Shown one piece after another: positions 17,918 to 26,304 of a DNA stretch of 64,000 nucleotides. A model generated the notes under the pieces. The model searched no databases. It had not been told where the DNA came from and saw nothing but the letters and a program-made list of their open reading frames with translations. A program made the translations under genes and the position numbers. The stretch is from Pseudomonas sp. SJZ074 (GTDB lineage Bacteria > Pseudomonadota > Gammaproteobacteria > Pseudomonadales > Pseudomonadaceae). The DNA lies in the NCBI RefSeq assembly GCF_007828215.1, contig NZ_VIUE01000016.1, positions 62,001-126,000 of the forward strand, read 5' to 3'. Positions within the stretch are counted from its first letter, which is position 1. Each line of letters begins with the position of its first letter.

Positions 17918-19180
17918 ATGAATCAGAACACCGCGCCTTCACTGGCCAGTCTTTATGTCGAGACGCATGAGTCGTCATCCGGCGCACGCTTTACCTCTTC
18001 GTTCATGCAAGGCTTTCCGGCCGAACCTCACCGTCGTGTCACCTGGCACAACTGGATGCGTGCGCCTTTCAATCAATGGGGCTTTCGCAATCTGGCGCGC
18101 CTGCGGCCTTCTATCGATGTGCAGGCCGGGGCAGGGCCGGCCAGCGTTCTGAGGCAGACGCCACGAGCGCTGGATGAACTGCACTTCAATAGCGAGTGCG
18201 GCTTGAGCATCAGCGTGATCGAGCATCTGGTGGCCAGCCAGACAGACGCATTCCTGGTCATGCAGGGCGACACCGTGCTGTTCGAGCGCTACTTCAACGG
18301 CCAGGTGCCCCAGGACCGACACGTCATGTTCTCGGTGACCAAATCGCTGATCGGCACCCTGGGCGAACAGTTGGTCAGCGACGGTGTGCTCGATCCAGCA
18401 TTGCCCGCGGCCCATTACGTGCCGGAGTTCGAAGGCAGTGCCTACGCCGATGCAACCGTGCGCCAGTTGTTCGACATGGCCGTGGGCATCCACTACAGCG
18501 AGGTGTACGACGACCCGGATTCGGAGAGCTCCCAGTACGGTTATGCCTGCGGTTTCCAACCGGCGCCGGCGCAGTACGCCCAGTTCGAGTCGCTGTACCA
18601 ATTCCTGCCGTCGCTGCGAAAGCAGGGCGATCACGGTGGTTTCTTTCACTACGTGACGGCCACCACCGAAGCCCTGGCCTGGGTCATGGAGCGCGCCAGC
18701 GGCAAGGCTTGTCATCACCTGCTGGAAGAGGTCTGGAGCCAGTTGGGGTGTGAGCGCGACGGCTACTTCATGGCCGACCCATGGGGTCGCAGCGTGGCCG
18801 GTGCCGGTTTCAACGCCACCTTGCGCGACATGGCGCGCTTCGGTCGCCTGCTGGCCAATGACGGCCGTTACGAAGGGCGCCAGCTGCTGTCGCCCGAGAC
18901 GGTCGCGCGCATCGCCGCCGGCGCCGACCCGGCGATCTACGCCACATCCCCCGACTTCGAAGCCTGGACCCCCGGCGCCTCCTACCGCAGCCAGTGGTAC
19001 GTCTTCAACGATCACAGCCAGGCGCTCATGGCCGGCGGCATCCATGGCCAGTACCTGTTCGTGGACAAGCCATCCGGCGTGGTGATCGTCAAGCAATCGT
19101 CCCTGAACGAAGCCGTCAGCCCGTTTGACGGGGACAGCGTGCGAATGCTGCGCGCCATCGCGGCGCACCTCGGCGACTGA
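17918..19180 (+). CDS. Serine hydrolase, beta-lactamase/NylB-like family
   Basis: A 420-residue penicillin-recognising-enzyme-fold hydrolase. The SxxK nucleophile motif is Ser139-Val-Thr-Lys142 in MFSVTKSLIG. The second motif region is HYVTATTEALAWVMERASG, and GGIHGQYLFVDKPSGVVIV stands where KTG/HTG lies in class C enzymes. The closest named relatives I recall are 6-aminohexanoate-dimer hydrolase (NylB) and EstB-type esterases, which act on small amides or esters rather than classical beta-lactams. No signal peptide is apparent. The start at 17918 has AGGGGC upstream; a longer frame from 17843 overlaps the promoter. It heads a cluster with a porin-like barrel and a polyamine-type binding protein, suggesting catabolism of an amide-linked amine or omega-amino acid. 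Confidence 0.82.
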   Translation: MNQNTAPSLASLYVETHESSSGARFTSSFMQGFPAEPHRRVTWHNWMRAPFNQWGFRNLARLRPSIDVQAGAGPASVLRQTPRALDELHFNSECGLSISVIEHLVASQTDAFLVMQGDTVLFERYFNGQVPQDRHVMFSVTKSLIGTLGEQLVSDGVLDPALPAAHYVPEFEGSAYADATVRQLFDMAVGIHYSEVYDDPDSESSQYGYACGFQPAPAQYAQFESLYQFLPSLRKQGDHGGFFHYVTATTEALAWVMERASGKACHHLLEEVWSQLGCERDGYFMADPWGRSVAGAGFNATLRDMARFGRLLANDGRYEGRQLLSPETVARIAAGADPAIYATSPDFEAWTPGASYRSQWYVFNDHSQALMAGGIHGQYLFVDKPSGVVIVKQSSLNEAVSPFDGDSVRMLRAIAAHLGD

Positions 19181-19213
19181 CCACGCTTCCCGATTACAAG
19201 ATCGCGTTCCATT

Positions 19214-19232
19214 CACCTGGCCCTGCCAGGTG
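19214..19232. terminator. Intergenic hairpin between hydrolase and barrel genes
   Basis: CACCTGG-5nt-CCAGGTG forms a perfect 7-bp stem 33 bp after the hydrolase stop. With no U-tract it is more likely an attenuator or mRNA-processing structure than a strong terminator. Confidence 0.4.
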
Positions 19233-19267
19233 TTGGCGACGTTCTGCGCCGCCATTCACTGCCCTGT

Positions 19268-19275
19268 AACAACAA
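19268..19275 (+). promoter_or_regulatory. Crc/Hfq catabolite-repression (CA) motif upstream of the outer-membrane barrel gene
   Basis: AACAACAA is a perfect AANAANAA motif ten bases upstream of the Shine-Dalgarno CAGGAG (19285-19290) and within 30 nt of the ATG at 19297. In pseudomonads such motifs near the ribosome site bind Hfq with Crc and block translation when preferred carbon is present. Confidence 0.55.
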
Positions 19276-19296
19276 TAAATCACACAGGAGCTTCAC

Positions 19297-20631
19297 ATGG
19301 TTTCCATGACGCGTTTATCTCGAACGTTCCTGGCGGTCGGGCTACCCCTGACCGCCCAGGCCACGCTGGCGGGCTATACCTTTGAGGACGGCAACCTCAA
19401 GGGGGAGGTCAACGTTACCGCCGGCGGCGCGGCCATCTTCACCCGCAACGTCAACTTCGGCGCTGGCCGTGTCGACATGCGCAGCCGCAAGAATGGCGGC
19501 AGCAAAATCGACTGGCAGGAGTTCTACGTCAAACCAGGCGTCAAGCTGGAGTACGCCTTGCAGCCGGACTTCAGCCTGCTGGCCGGCGGCTCGCTGGTCG
19601 GGGCGACGACCTTCGGCGATGGCGATGCCGGCGGCTTCACCCGCAGCTCCGATGGCGAGGTGGCCAGCGAAGAACTCTATGGTGGGTTCCGGGCCGGGGA
19701 GTGGACGTTCACCGCCGGCCGCCAGAACTACATGATCGGCACCGGCTTCATCGTCATGGACGGCAACCTGGATCAGCTCAAGGACGGCGCCTACTGGCTT
19801 GCACCGCGCAGTGCCTTCAAGGATTCGGCGGTGCTGGCCTGGGATCACGGCGCCTTGAAAACCCAGGCGTTCACCCTGCGCACCGACGATGACCTGGGTG
19901 ACTTCCGGATGACCGGGGCCAACCTCGACTATAACCTCGACGATCAGGTGACGCTCGGCGCCATGGCCATGAAGGTCAATGCCCTAGGCCCCAGGGGCGC
20001 CACGCCGCTGCGTCGGGACGGCATGCAGGTGTACAACCTGCGGGCACTCAACGCCAAGGTCCCGGGGTTGCCGGCCCTGACCCTCAACGCCGAATATGCG
20101 TTGGAACGCGGCAACGGCGAAGGCGTCGAGTATGATGCCAAGGCCTGGTATGGCCAGGCGGACTATGCCTTCGACGCCTTGCCGTTGACGCCGGTCGTGG
20201 GTTACCGCTACGCGAGCTTTTCGGGTGATGACAACCTGGCGGACAACCGCCAGGAGTCCTGGGACCCGCTCAGCAAGGGCTATATCGATTGGGGCACCTG
20301 GCTGGTAGGGGATGTCGTCGGCAACTATCTGCTGTTCAACAGCAACGAAAATGTTCAGCAGTTCTCGATCAAGACCCACCTCAACGAAACCCTCAACCTG
20401 GGGGCCATCCACTATCAGTTCTGGCTGGACGAAAAGAACTACATGGGGACGGCGGTCAGTGACCGGCGTTTTGCCGATGAAAGCGTCGTGTTCCTGGATT
20501 GGGCGCCGTCGAAGGCGTTGGTTTCCTCGCTGTCCTATAACTGGGTCAAGCCGATGGCCGCGGCCAAGCAGGTGTTTGGCAACGACCGGAAATTCAGCGC
20601 GCTGGAATTATCGTTCACCTATCGCTATTGA
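19297..20631 (+). CDS. Outer-membrane beta-barrel (porin-like) protein
   Basis: A 444-residue exported protein. An N-terminal signal (about 1-25, ending AQATLAG) precedes alternating amphipathic strands with frequent aromatic girdle residues (YTFEDGNLKGEVNVTAGG, TFTAGRQNYMIG, PVVGYRYASFSG). The last strand is FSALELSFTYRY, ending in an aromatic residue as outer-membrane barrels do. The layout resembles alginate-export/OprD-like substrate-specific channels but I cannot assign the exact family. It lies between the hydrolase and the binding protein, so it likely brings their substrate across the outer membrane. A CA motif precedes its ribosome site. The last four bases overlap a frame that extends the next gene upstream. 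Confidence 0.78.
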   Translation: MVSMTRLSRTFLAVGLPLTAQATLAGYTFEDGNLKGEVNVTAGGAAIFTRNVNFGAGRVDMRSRKNGGSKIDWQEFYVKPGVKLEYALQPDFSLLAGGSLVGATTFGDGDAGGFTRSSDGEVASEELYGGFRAGEWTFTAGRQNYMIGTGFIVMDGNLDQLKDGAYWLAPRSAFKDSAVLAWDHGALKTQAFTLRTDDDLGDFRMTGANLDYNLDDQVTLGAMAMKVNALGPRGATPLRRDGMQVYNLRALNAKVPGLPALTLNAEYALERGNGEGVEYDAKAWYGQADYAFDALPLTPVVGYRYASFSGDDNLADNRQESWDPLSKGYIDWGTWLVGDVVGNYLLFNSNENVQQFSIKTHLNETLNLGAIHYQFWLDEKNYMGTAVSDRRFADESVVFLDWAPSKALVSSLSYNWVKPMAAAKQVFGNDRKFSALELSFTYRY

Positions 20632-20669
20632 TGCCGCGAGCCTTCGCGGCCGCGCTGGAGTGTTTTGCC

Positions 20670-21773
20670 ATGAACAAGTCTTTGCGTAACACGGTGTTGG
20701 GTGCTTTCGTTTCGTTGCTGGCCAGCGGTGCATGCGTGGCTGAAGAGCGGACGGTGCGAATCTATAACTGGATCGAGTACCTGCCGCCGGAAATCCTCAA
20801 GAGCTTTCAGGAAGAAACCGGGATCCGCCCGATCTATGACGTGTTCGACAGTGTCGAGACCCTGGAGTCCAAGCTGCTGACCGGCAACTCCGGGTATGAC
20901 GTGGTGTACCCGGGCAGTTCCAATGTCAGTCACTTGATCGCCGCCGGCGCCGTCCAGCCCCTGGACCGCAGCCAACTGCCAAGCTGGCAGCAACTGGACC
21001 CGGAGTTCATGAAAGGCCTTGAAGCCGTGGGGGATCCGGGCAACCGCTATGCGGCGCCGTACCTGTGGGGCACGACGTTGATCGGCTATAACGTCGACAA
21101 GGTCCGGCAGGTGCTGGGGGCCGATGTGCCGATAAATAGCTGGGACATCATCTTCAAGGAAGAGAACCTGGCCAAACTGGCCAGTTGCGGGGTCGGTTTT
21201 CTCGATGCCGCCAACGAGATCGTGCCCATTGCCTTGCACTATAAGGGGCTGGACCCCAATAGCCAGAAACGTGAGGACTACCCGCAGGCACAGGCGGCGA
21301 TGGCCAAGATCCGGCCGTTCATCTCCTACTTCAACTCATCACGCTACGGCATGGACCTGGCCAATGGCGACGTCTGCATCGCCGTAGGCTGGTCAGGCGG
21401 CGTGGCGCTCGCCAAGCGCCTGGCCGACGCTGCAGGCAAGGGCGTCAACGTGGCAATGGCACTGCCCAAGGAAGGTGCGCCGATGTGGTCTGACGTGATG
21501 ATGATTCCCACCAACGCGCCCCATACCCAGGAGGCCCATGCGTTCATCAATTACATCATGCGGGCCGATGTCATCGCCCGTATCAGCAACAAGATCGGTT
21601 ACCCCAACCCCAACAAGGAGGCCACCGCGCTGGTGAATTCCGAGGTCCGTGACAATCCTGCGATGTATATCCCGGATGACGCGCGCAAGACGCTGTTCGC
21701 CCTGGAGCCCATGCCGGCGGCAATCGAACGGATCCGTACACGGACCTGGACGGCGATCAAGACCAATCGCTGA
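20670..21773 (+). CDS. Periplasmic polyamine-type substrate-binding protein (PotF/SpuD family)
   Basis: A 367-residue solute-binding protein with signal peptide (cleavage near ACVA-EE). The mature start VRIYNWIEYLPPEILKSFQEETGI is the family hallmark, and SGYDVVYPGSSNVSHLIAAGAVQPLD, YLWGTTLIGYN and SWDIIF line the putrescine/spermidine cleft in PotF-type proteins. GGAG at 20657-20660 supports the ATG at 20670 rather than the ATG at 20628. It follows the porin by 38 bp, so it is in the same transcript. No ABC permease or ATPase genes are nearby, so it is an orphan binding protein that would have to borrow a transporter encoded elsewhere or act as a sensor or scavenger. Confidence 0.9.
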   Translation: MNKSLRNTVLGAFVSLLASGACVAEERTVRIYNWIEYLPPEILKSFQEETGIRPIYDVFDSVETLESKLLTGNSGYDVVYPGSSNVSHLIAAGAVQPLDRSQLPSWQQLDPEFMKGLEAVGDPGNRYAAPYLWGTTLIGYNVDKVRQVLGADVPINSWDIIFKEENLAKLASCGVGFLDAANEIVPIALHYKGLDPNSQKREDYPQAQAAMAKIRPFISYFNSSRYGMDLANGDVCIAVGWSGGVALAKRLADAAGKGVNVAMALPKEGAPMWSDVMMIPTNAPHTQEAHAFINYIMRADVIARISNKIGYPNPNKEATALVNSEVRDNPAMYIPDDARKTLFALEPMPAAIERIRTRTWTAIKTNR

Positions 21774-21790
21774 TCCGGGCTGTAAAAATT

Positions 21791-21949
21791 GTGGGAGCGG
21801 GCTTGCTCGCGAGGCGGTTTATCAGTCGACTCTGCAGTGGCTGACCCACCGCCATCGCGAGCAGGCTCGCTCCCACAGGGATCAGCGCCGGACGCAGAAT
21901 ACGTGTCCACTGAAGAGCCCGTGTGGGAGCGAGCCTGCTCGCGATGGCG
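21791..21949. repeat. REPIN plus single REP
   Basis: REPs at 21791-21818 (+) and 21848-21880 (-) form a REPIN, and a third lies at 21922-21949 (+). They fill the gap between the convergent binding-protein gene and tetR gene and may act as terminators for both. Confidence 0.88.
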
Positions 21950-21966
21950 CTCTGTCAGGTCTTCCT

Positions 21967-22578
21967 TCAGGCACGCATCCCTTGGAACAGCAGCTCGGTA
22001 ATCCGCTTGACCTGGGCTGAATGCGCCTCGATGTCCGGTTGTTCCTGGTTGACCAGCCTGAACAGCTGCAGGTGTGAATAATCGTTCAACAGGAAGGCGG
22101 CCAGCTCGACGTCGAGGTCGGCGCGCAGCTTGCCGGCTTGCTGCAGTTCCTTGATCAGGCCACTGATCTCAGCCCTGAGCGCATCGTTCATGGCGCGATA
22201 GCCGTCCGGCAATCCGCCGTCGCCGCCAAACAGAATCAAGGGCAGTAATTCGCGCCACAGGCTGGGGTGCATGACCTCCAGGGCGTAGCCCGTCAGCAGC
22301 CGTTCCAGGTAACACAGCGCCTCGACCGGATCCTCGATTTCAGGGACCTGCAACCGGGTGTCCTTGAGCGCACGCTGGTCGGCCTCGTGGAGGATCTCCA
22401 GGATGATCTCCTGCTTGTTGCCGAAGTACTTGAACACGGTAGGGGCTGATACACCGGCCTGGCCGGCGATCTGTTCGATGGTGGTGTTCTGGAAGCCCTG
22501 GCGCTCGAACAGTTCGATCGCCGCCTTGCTGATGGCTTGGCGTCGTTCGGCTTTTTGACGTTCACGCAGTCCGCTCAC
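21967..22578 (-). CDS. TetR/AcrR-family transcriptional regulator
   Basis: A 203-residue repressor-type protein. The N-terminal TetR helix-turn-helix (KAAIELFERQGFQNTTIEQIAGQAGVSAPTVFKYFGNKQEIILEIL) is canonical, and the remaining ~140 residues form the helical ligand-binding and dimer domain. It is divergent from the gabP-family gene across a 301-bp region and convergent with the hydrolase cluster, so it probably controls the permease and possibly the cluster. The inducer is unknown; a polyamine, amide or amino-acid-like ligand would fit the neighbours. Confidence 0.9.
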   Translation of the reverse strand: MSGLRERQKAERRQAISKAAIELFERQGFQNTTIEQIAGQAGVSAPTVFKYFGNKQEIILEILHEADQRALKDTRLQVPEIEDPVEALCYLERLLTGYALEVMHPSLWRELLPLILFGGDGGLPDGYRAMNDALRAEISGLIKELQQAGKLRADLDVELAAFLLNDYSHLQLFRLVNQEQPDIEAHSAQVKRITELLFQGMRA

Positions 22579-22870
22579 GGGAGGTCCTTGTCACTGGAAA
22601 AGAGGGCATTACAGCCCCCGGGATCCATGCAAAATACTTAACTCGATAAAATATTTAAAGCGTTTATTTGGATGCTGGCAGTTTAGTGCGAACGCTCTGC
22701 AATGCACCTTGGATGAGGGGTATATGGCCAAATGCTAGGTAATTTATGACGAGATCAGGCACAAAAGGAGCGCTTACAGATAATTCAGCGAGCAAGTGAG
22801 ACGGGTAACGTGGCGCACCGTTTCTGCGTAGCGTCTGTTCCTCGGTACGTTCAATGTCGATTAAAAAGAG
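22579..22870. other. Divergent intergenic region tetR/gabP, AT-rich
   Basis: No gene is seen. The part from about 22630 to 22670 (AAAATACTTAACTCGATAAA and following) is markedly AT-rich against the GC-rich background and is the likely promoter or operator area for both divergent genes. I could not find a clean dyad to name as the TetR operator. Confidence 0.4.
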
Positions 22871-22878
22871 AACAAGAA
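22871..22878 (+). promoter_or_regulatory. Crc/Hfq CA motif at the gabP start
   Basis: AACAAGAA is a perfect AANAANAA motif ending one base before the ATG at 22880 and covering the ribosome landing area (AAAAAGAG lies just upstream). Hfq/Crc bound here would block translation directly. Confidence 0.6.
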
Positions 22879-22879
22879 A

Positions 22880-24280
22880 ATGACCAGCCCCAGTTTCAAG
22901 GATTCGAACGGCCATCTGGCACAGGGCTTCAAGCCTCGTCACGTCACCATGTTGTCCATTGCCGGAATCATCGGTGCAGGTTTGTTCGTGGGTTCGGGGC
23001 ATGCCATTGCGGCAGCGGGGCCGGCGGTGTTGCTGGCCTACCTGTTCTCCGGCCTGCTGGTGGTATTGGTCATGCGCATGCTCGGTGAAATGGCGGTGGC
23101 CCGCCCGGACACCGGCTCGTTCTCCACCTATGCCGACCAGGCCATCGGGCGCTGGGCCGGCTTCACCATCGGTTGGCTGTACTGGTGGTTCTGGGTCCTG
23201 GTGATTCCCATCGAGGCGCTGGCCGCCGGGCATGTGTTGAACCAGTGGTTTCCGTCTGTCGATGCCTGGCTGTTCGCTTCGGTATCGATCGTGGCCCTGG
23301 CCGTGACGAACCTGTTCAGCGTTTCCAAGTATGGCGAGTTCGAGTTCTGGTTCGCGATGGCCAAAGTCGTGGCGATCATCGGTTTCATTTCCCTGGGGTT
23401 CGCTGTCCTGATGGGCTGGATTCCCGAGCGGGAGGCCAGCGGCCTGAGCCGCCTGATGGAAGAACATGGCGGCTTCGCGCCCAATGGTTTGTCGGCGGTG
23501 GTCGGGGCCTTCATCACTATCATGTTCAGCTTCATCGGGACCGAGGCGGTGACGATTGCGGCGGCCGAATCCGATAACCCTGCGCAGAACATTGCCAAGG
23601 CGACCCGTTCAGTGATCTGGCGCATCGGCGTGTTCTATCTGCTGTCGATCTTTGTGGTCATCTCCGTGGTGCCGTGGAACGATCCGCAGCTGGCTTCGGT
23701 GGGCTCTTACCAGCGGGCGCTGGAACTGATGAACATCCCCCATGCCAAGTTCCTGGTGGATGCCGTGGTATTGATCGCGGTGGCCAGTTGCATGAACTCC
23801 TCGATCTACATCGCCTCGCGTATGCTCTATTCGCTGGCGCGGCGCGGTGATGCGCCAAAGGCTCTGAAGGTGACGTCGGGAGACGGCGTCCCGCGTTCCG
23901 CGGTGATTGCCAGTACTGTGTTGGGGGCGGGTATCACGCTGTTCAGCTACTTCATGCCCGCCGGCCTGTTTCAATTCCTGCTCGCCAGTTCCGGCGCCAT
24001 CGCGTTGCTGGTGTACCTGGCGATTGCCATCTCCCAACTGCGCATGCGCCGGCTGCTGCGCCGCCAGAACGTCGAGTTGACCTTCCGCATGTGGCTGTTT
24101 CCGTGGCTGACCTGGTTGGTCATCGTGTTCATCTGCGCGGCGCTGGGGGTGATGATGGTGACGCCGGAGCACCGTAGCGAAGTCAGCTCGACCCTCGGCC
24201 TGGCACTGATCATTTCCTTTATCGGGCTGGTCACGTCGCGGCAGCAGCCGCAGGTGGAGAGGGCGGCTTCCCTGGGATAG
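22880..24280 (+). CDS. gabP: GABA/amino-acid permease (GabP-type APC transporter)
   Basis: A 466-residue inner-membrane transporter with 12 predicted helices. The first-helix motif SIAGIIGAGLFVGSGHAIAAAGPAVLLAYL, YWWFWVLVIPIEALAAGHVLNQW and FSFIGTEAVTIAAAESDNPAQNIAKATRSV are the amino-acid-permease hallmarks, and the sequence reads closest to pseudomonad GABA permeases. It would import 4-aminobutyrate or related omega-amino acids with protons. Paralogues are common in Pseudomonas, so the exact substrate is an inference. It is divergent from tetR and carries a CA motif overlapping the translation start. With the hydrolase/porin/polyamine-binding genes it suggests a polyamine-to-GABA theme. Confidence 0.8.
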   Translation: MTSPSFKDSNGHLAQGFKPRHVTMLSIAGIIGAGLFVGSGHAIAAAGPAVLLAYLFSGLLVVLVMRMLGEMAVARPDTGSFSTYADQAIGRWAGFTIGWLYWWFWVLVIPIEALAAGHVLNQWFPSVDAWLFASVSIVALAVTNLFSVSKYGEFEFWFAMAKVVAIIGFISLGFAVLMGWIPEREASGLSRLMEEHGGFAPNGLSAVVGAFITIMFSFIGTEAVTIAAAESDNPAQNIAKATRSVIWRIGVFYLLSIFVVISVVPWNDPQLASVGSYQRALELMNIPHAKFLVDAVVLIAVASCMNSSIYIASRMLYSLARRGDAPKALKVTSGDGVPRSAVIASTVLGAGITLFSYFMPAGLFQFLLASSGAIALLVYLAIAISQLRMRRLLRRQNVELTFRMWLFPWLTWLVIVFICAALGVMMVTPEHRSEVSSTLGLALIISFIGLVTSRQQPQVERAASLG

Positions 24281-24307
24281 CCCAGGGAAAAGTCAGATGA
24301 AACACCT

Positions 24308-24335
24308 GTGGCGAGGGGATGAATCCCCTCGCCAC
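24308..24335. repeat. 13-bp-arm hairpin repeat (second repeat family)
   Basis: GTGGCGAGGGGAT and its complement are separated by GA, forming a near-perfect cruciform 28 bp after the gabP stop. The same GTGGCGAGGG core recurs at 36447-36538, 43582-43609 and 55711-55837, so this is a second dispersed palindromic family distinct from the GTGGGAGCGAGC REP. Here it probably ends gabP transcription. The rest of the 302-bp gap up to 24583 shows no gene or clear promoter. Confidence 0.75.
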
Positions 24336-24582
24336 AATGGAAGTCTTTTCCCCGATCTGTTTCACCTCTGAAACACCCTCCTGAAGTCCGCTCCTCCGCC
24401 CGTCACCCTGCCTGTAAACCCTCTCTGCCGATCTGGCACTAACCCGCGCGGGCGTTGTCAGTAATTGGCGCGCCGGAGTGGCGTCACGTCAGCTGTATCG
24501 ATGGGCTTCTCAAACGCCTTTGGGCAAAAACTCGCGATGGATTGCGTCCTGGACCGACTATATTTTTGCGGGTTGCCATTCT

Positions 24583-26304
24583 ATGGGGCTGCTTCTCGAT
24601 CCTCGTCACGACATCGATGCTGCGTTATTGAGCTACCGCCGGGTGTTCTGGTCCCTGGCGCTGTTCAGCGGCGTTATCAATCTACTGGTGCTGGTACCGT
24701 CGCTCTACATGATGCAGGTGTACGACCGGGTCCTGACCAGTCGCAACGAAACCACCTTGTTCATGCTCACCTTGATCGCTCTGGGCCTGTTCATGTTCAG
24801 CGCCTTGATCGAGTGGGTACGCGGCGAGGTGATGATTCGCATGAGCGCGGGGCTGGACGACGCCCTGGGCGAACGGGTTTTCGATGCGGCTTTTGCCCGC
24901 AGCCTGCGCGAGCACAACGCCAACCCGGCGCAGGTGCTCAGCGACCTGGCGACGCTGCGGCAGTTGATTACCGGGCAGGGGCTGATCGCCTTGCTCGATG
25001 CGCCGTGGCTACCGATCTTCCTGTTGGTGGCGTTCATTTTTCATCATTGGTTCGGGGTGCTGACCCTGGTGCTCGCCCTCGTGCTGATCGGCCTGGCGCT
25101 GTGGGGCGAACTGGCAACCCGCACGCGCCTGGGCGAAGCCAACCGACTGGGCGTGCAGTCGGCCGCCTATGTCAATAGCACGCTGCACAATGCCGAAGTC
25201 ATCCAGGCTTTGGGCATGCTCGGGCCGTTGCGTCAGCGCTGGAGCCTGTTGCAACAACGCATCATCGCCGCCCAGGCCCATGCCAGTGACCGCGGCGCCC
25301 GTATCACCGCGATGACCCGTTTCGTGCGCATCTCCGGCCAATCCCTGTCGCTGGGGCTGGGGGCATTGCTGGTGCTTGAAGGGCAACTGTCGGCAGGCAT
25401 GATGATCGCCATGTCGCTCCTGCTGGGGCGGGCCCTGGCGCCCGTGGAAATCGCCATCGGTTCGTGGAAGCAGTTCAATGCCGGGCGCCAGAGTTATCAG
25501 CGGCTGAGCCTGCTCCTCGCCCAGCATCCCCGTGATCGCCTGCGCATGCCCTTGCCGCCACCCACCGGTGCGGTGCGTCTGGAGCAGTTGTACGTCGGCC
25601 CACCCGGCGCCGCGCAGCCGATTCTGCGGGGAATCAATTTCCATCTTGAAAAGGGGGAGGTGCTCGCCGTGGTGGGCCCAAGCGCCAGCGGCAAGTCCAC
25701 CCTTGCCAGAGCACTGGTCGGCGTATGGCCGCCCCTGGGTGGATCGGTGCGCCTGGACGACGCCGAGATAAGCCAGTGGTCCCATGATGCCCTCGGGCCC
25801 CACCTTGGGTATCTACCCCAGGACATCGAGCTGTTCGACGGCAGCGTGGCCGACAACATCGCCCGTTTCGGCGAACAGGATGCCGACAAGATCATCGCCG
25901 CCAGCCGTCACGCCGGCATCCACGAGATGATCCTGAGGTTTCCCAAGGGCTATGACACGCCGCTGGGGCCCGGGGGGCTTGGCTTGTCCGGTGGACAGAA
26001 GCAACGCCTCGGCCTGGCCCGTGCGCTCTATGGGCGCCCGGCGCTGATCGTGCTCGACGAGCCGAATTCCAACCTCGATGAAGCCGGCGAGCTGGCCCTG
26101 GTGCAAGCCATCGCCGTGCTCAAGGCGGCGGGCAGTACGGTGGTGCTGATCACCCACCGGCCCAGTGTGCTGGCGATGGTCGACCACATCCTCGTGCTCA
26201 AGGACGGAATCCAACAGGCATTCGGCCCCCGCGACCGGGTGCTCAAGGCGCTGATGCCAGGGCCGCGACCGGCTGCGGTGAGGGAGGCTGGCGAAGATGC
26301 ATGA
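24583..26304 (+). CDS. Type I secretion system permease/ATPase (AprD/PrtD-like)
   Basis: A 573-residue inner-membrane ABC exporter. Helices occupy about 25-300 (SLALFSGVINLLVLVPSLYMMQVYDRVLTSRNETTL at the start is the PrtD signature). The nucleotide-binding domain has Walker A GPSASGKS, signature LSGGQKQRLGLARALYG, Walker B LIVLDEPNSNLD and the switch His in ITHRP. It powers one-step export of an RTX-type or metalloprotease substrate through the adaptor and outer-membrane channel encoded next. I chose the ATG at 24583 (MGLLLDPRHD) because the family begins there; the frame extends to 24478. The stop overlaps the adaptor start by eight bases. Confidence 0.92.
   Translation: MGLLLDPRHDIDAALLSYRRVFWSLALFSGVINLLVLVPSLYMMQVYDRVLTSRNETTLFMLTLIALGLFMFSALIEWVRGEVMIRMSAGLDDALGERVFDAAFARSLREHNANPAQVLSDLATLRQLITGQGLIALLDAPWLPIFLLVAFIFHHWFGVLTLVLALVLIGLALWGELATRTRLGEANRLGVQSAAYVNSTLHNAEVIQALGMLGPLRQRWSLLQQRIIAAQAHASDRGARITAMTRFVRISGQSLSLGLGALLVLEGQLSAGMMIAMSLLLGRALAPVEIAIGSWKQFNAGRQSYQRLSLLLAQHPRDRLRMPLPPPTGAVRLEQLYVGPPGAAQPILRGINFHLEKGEVLAVVGPSASGKSTLARALVGVWPPLGGSVRLDDAEISQWSHDALGPHLGYLPQDIELFDGSVADNIARFGEQDADKIIAASRHAGIHEMILRFPKGYDTPLGPGGLGLSGGQKQRLGLARALYGRPALIVLDEPNSNLDEAGELALVQAIAVLKAAGSTVVLITHRPSVLAMVDHILVLKDGIQQAFGPRDRVLKALMPGPRPAAVREAGEDA

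Noticed and set aside
19181..19296. Strong terminator between the hydrolase and porin genes
   Set aside because: The hairpin has no U-tract and the genes look functionally linked; listed only as a possible attenuator.
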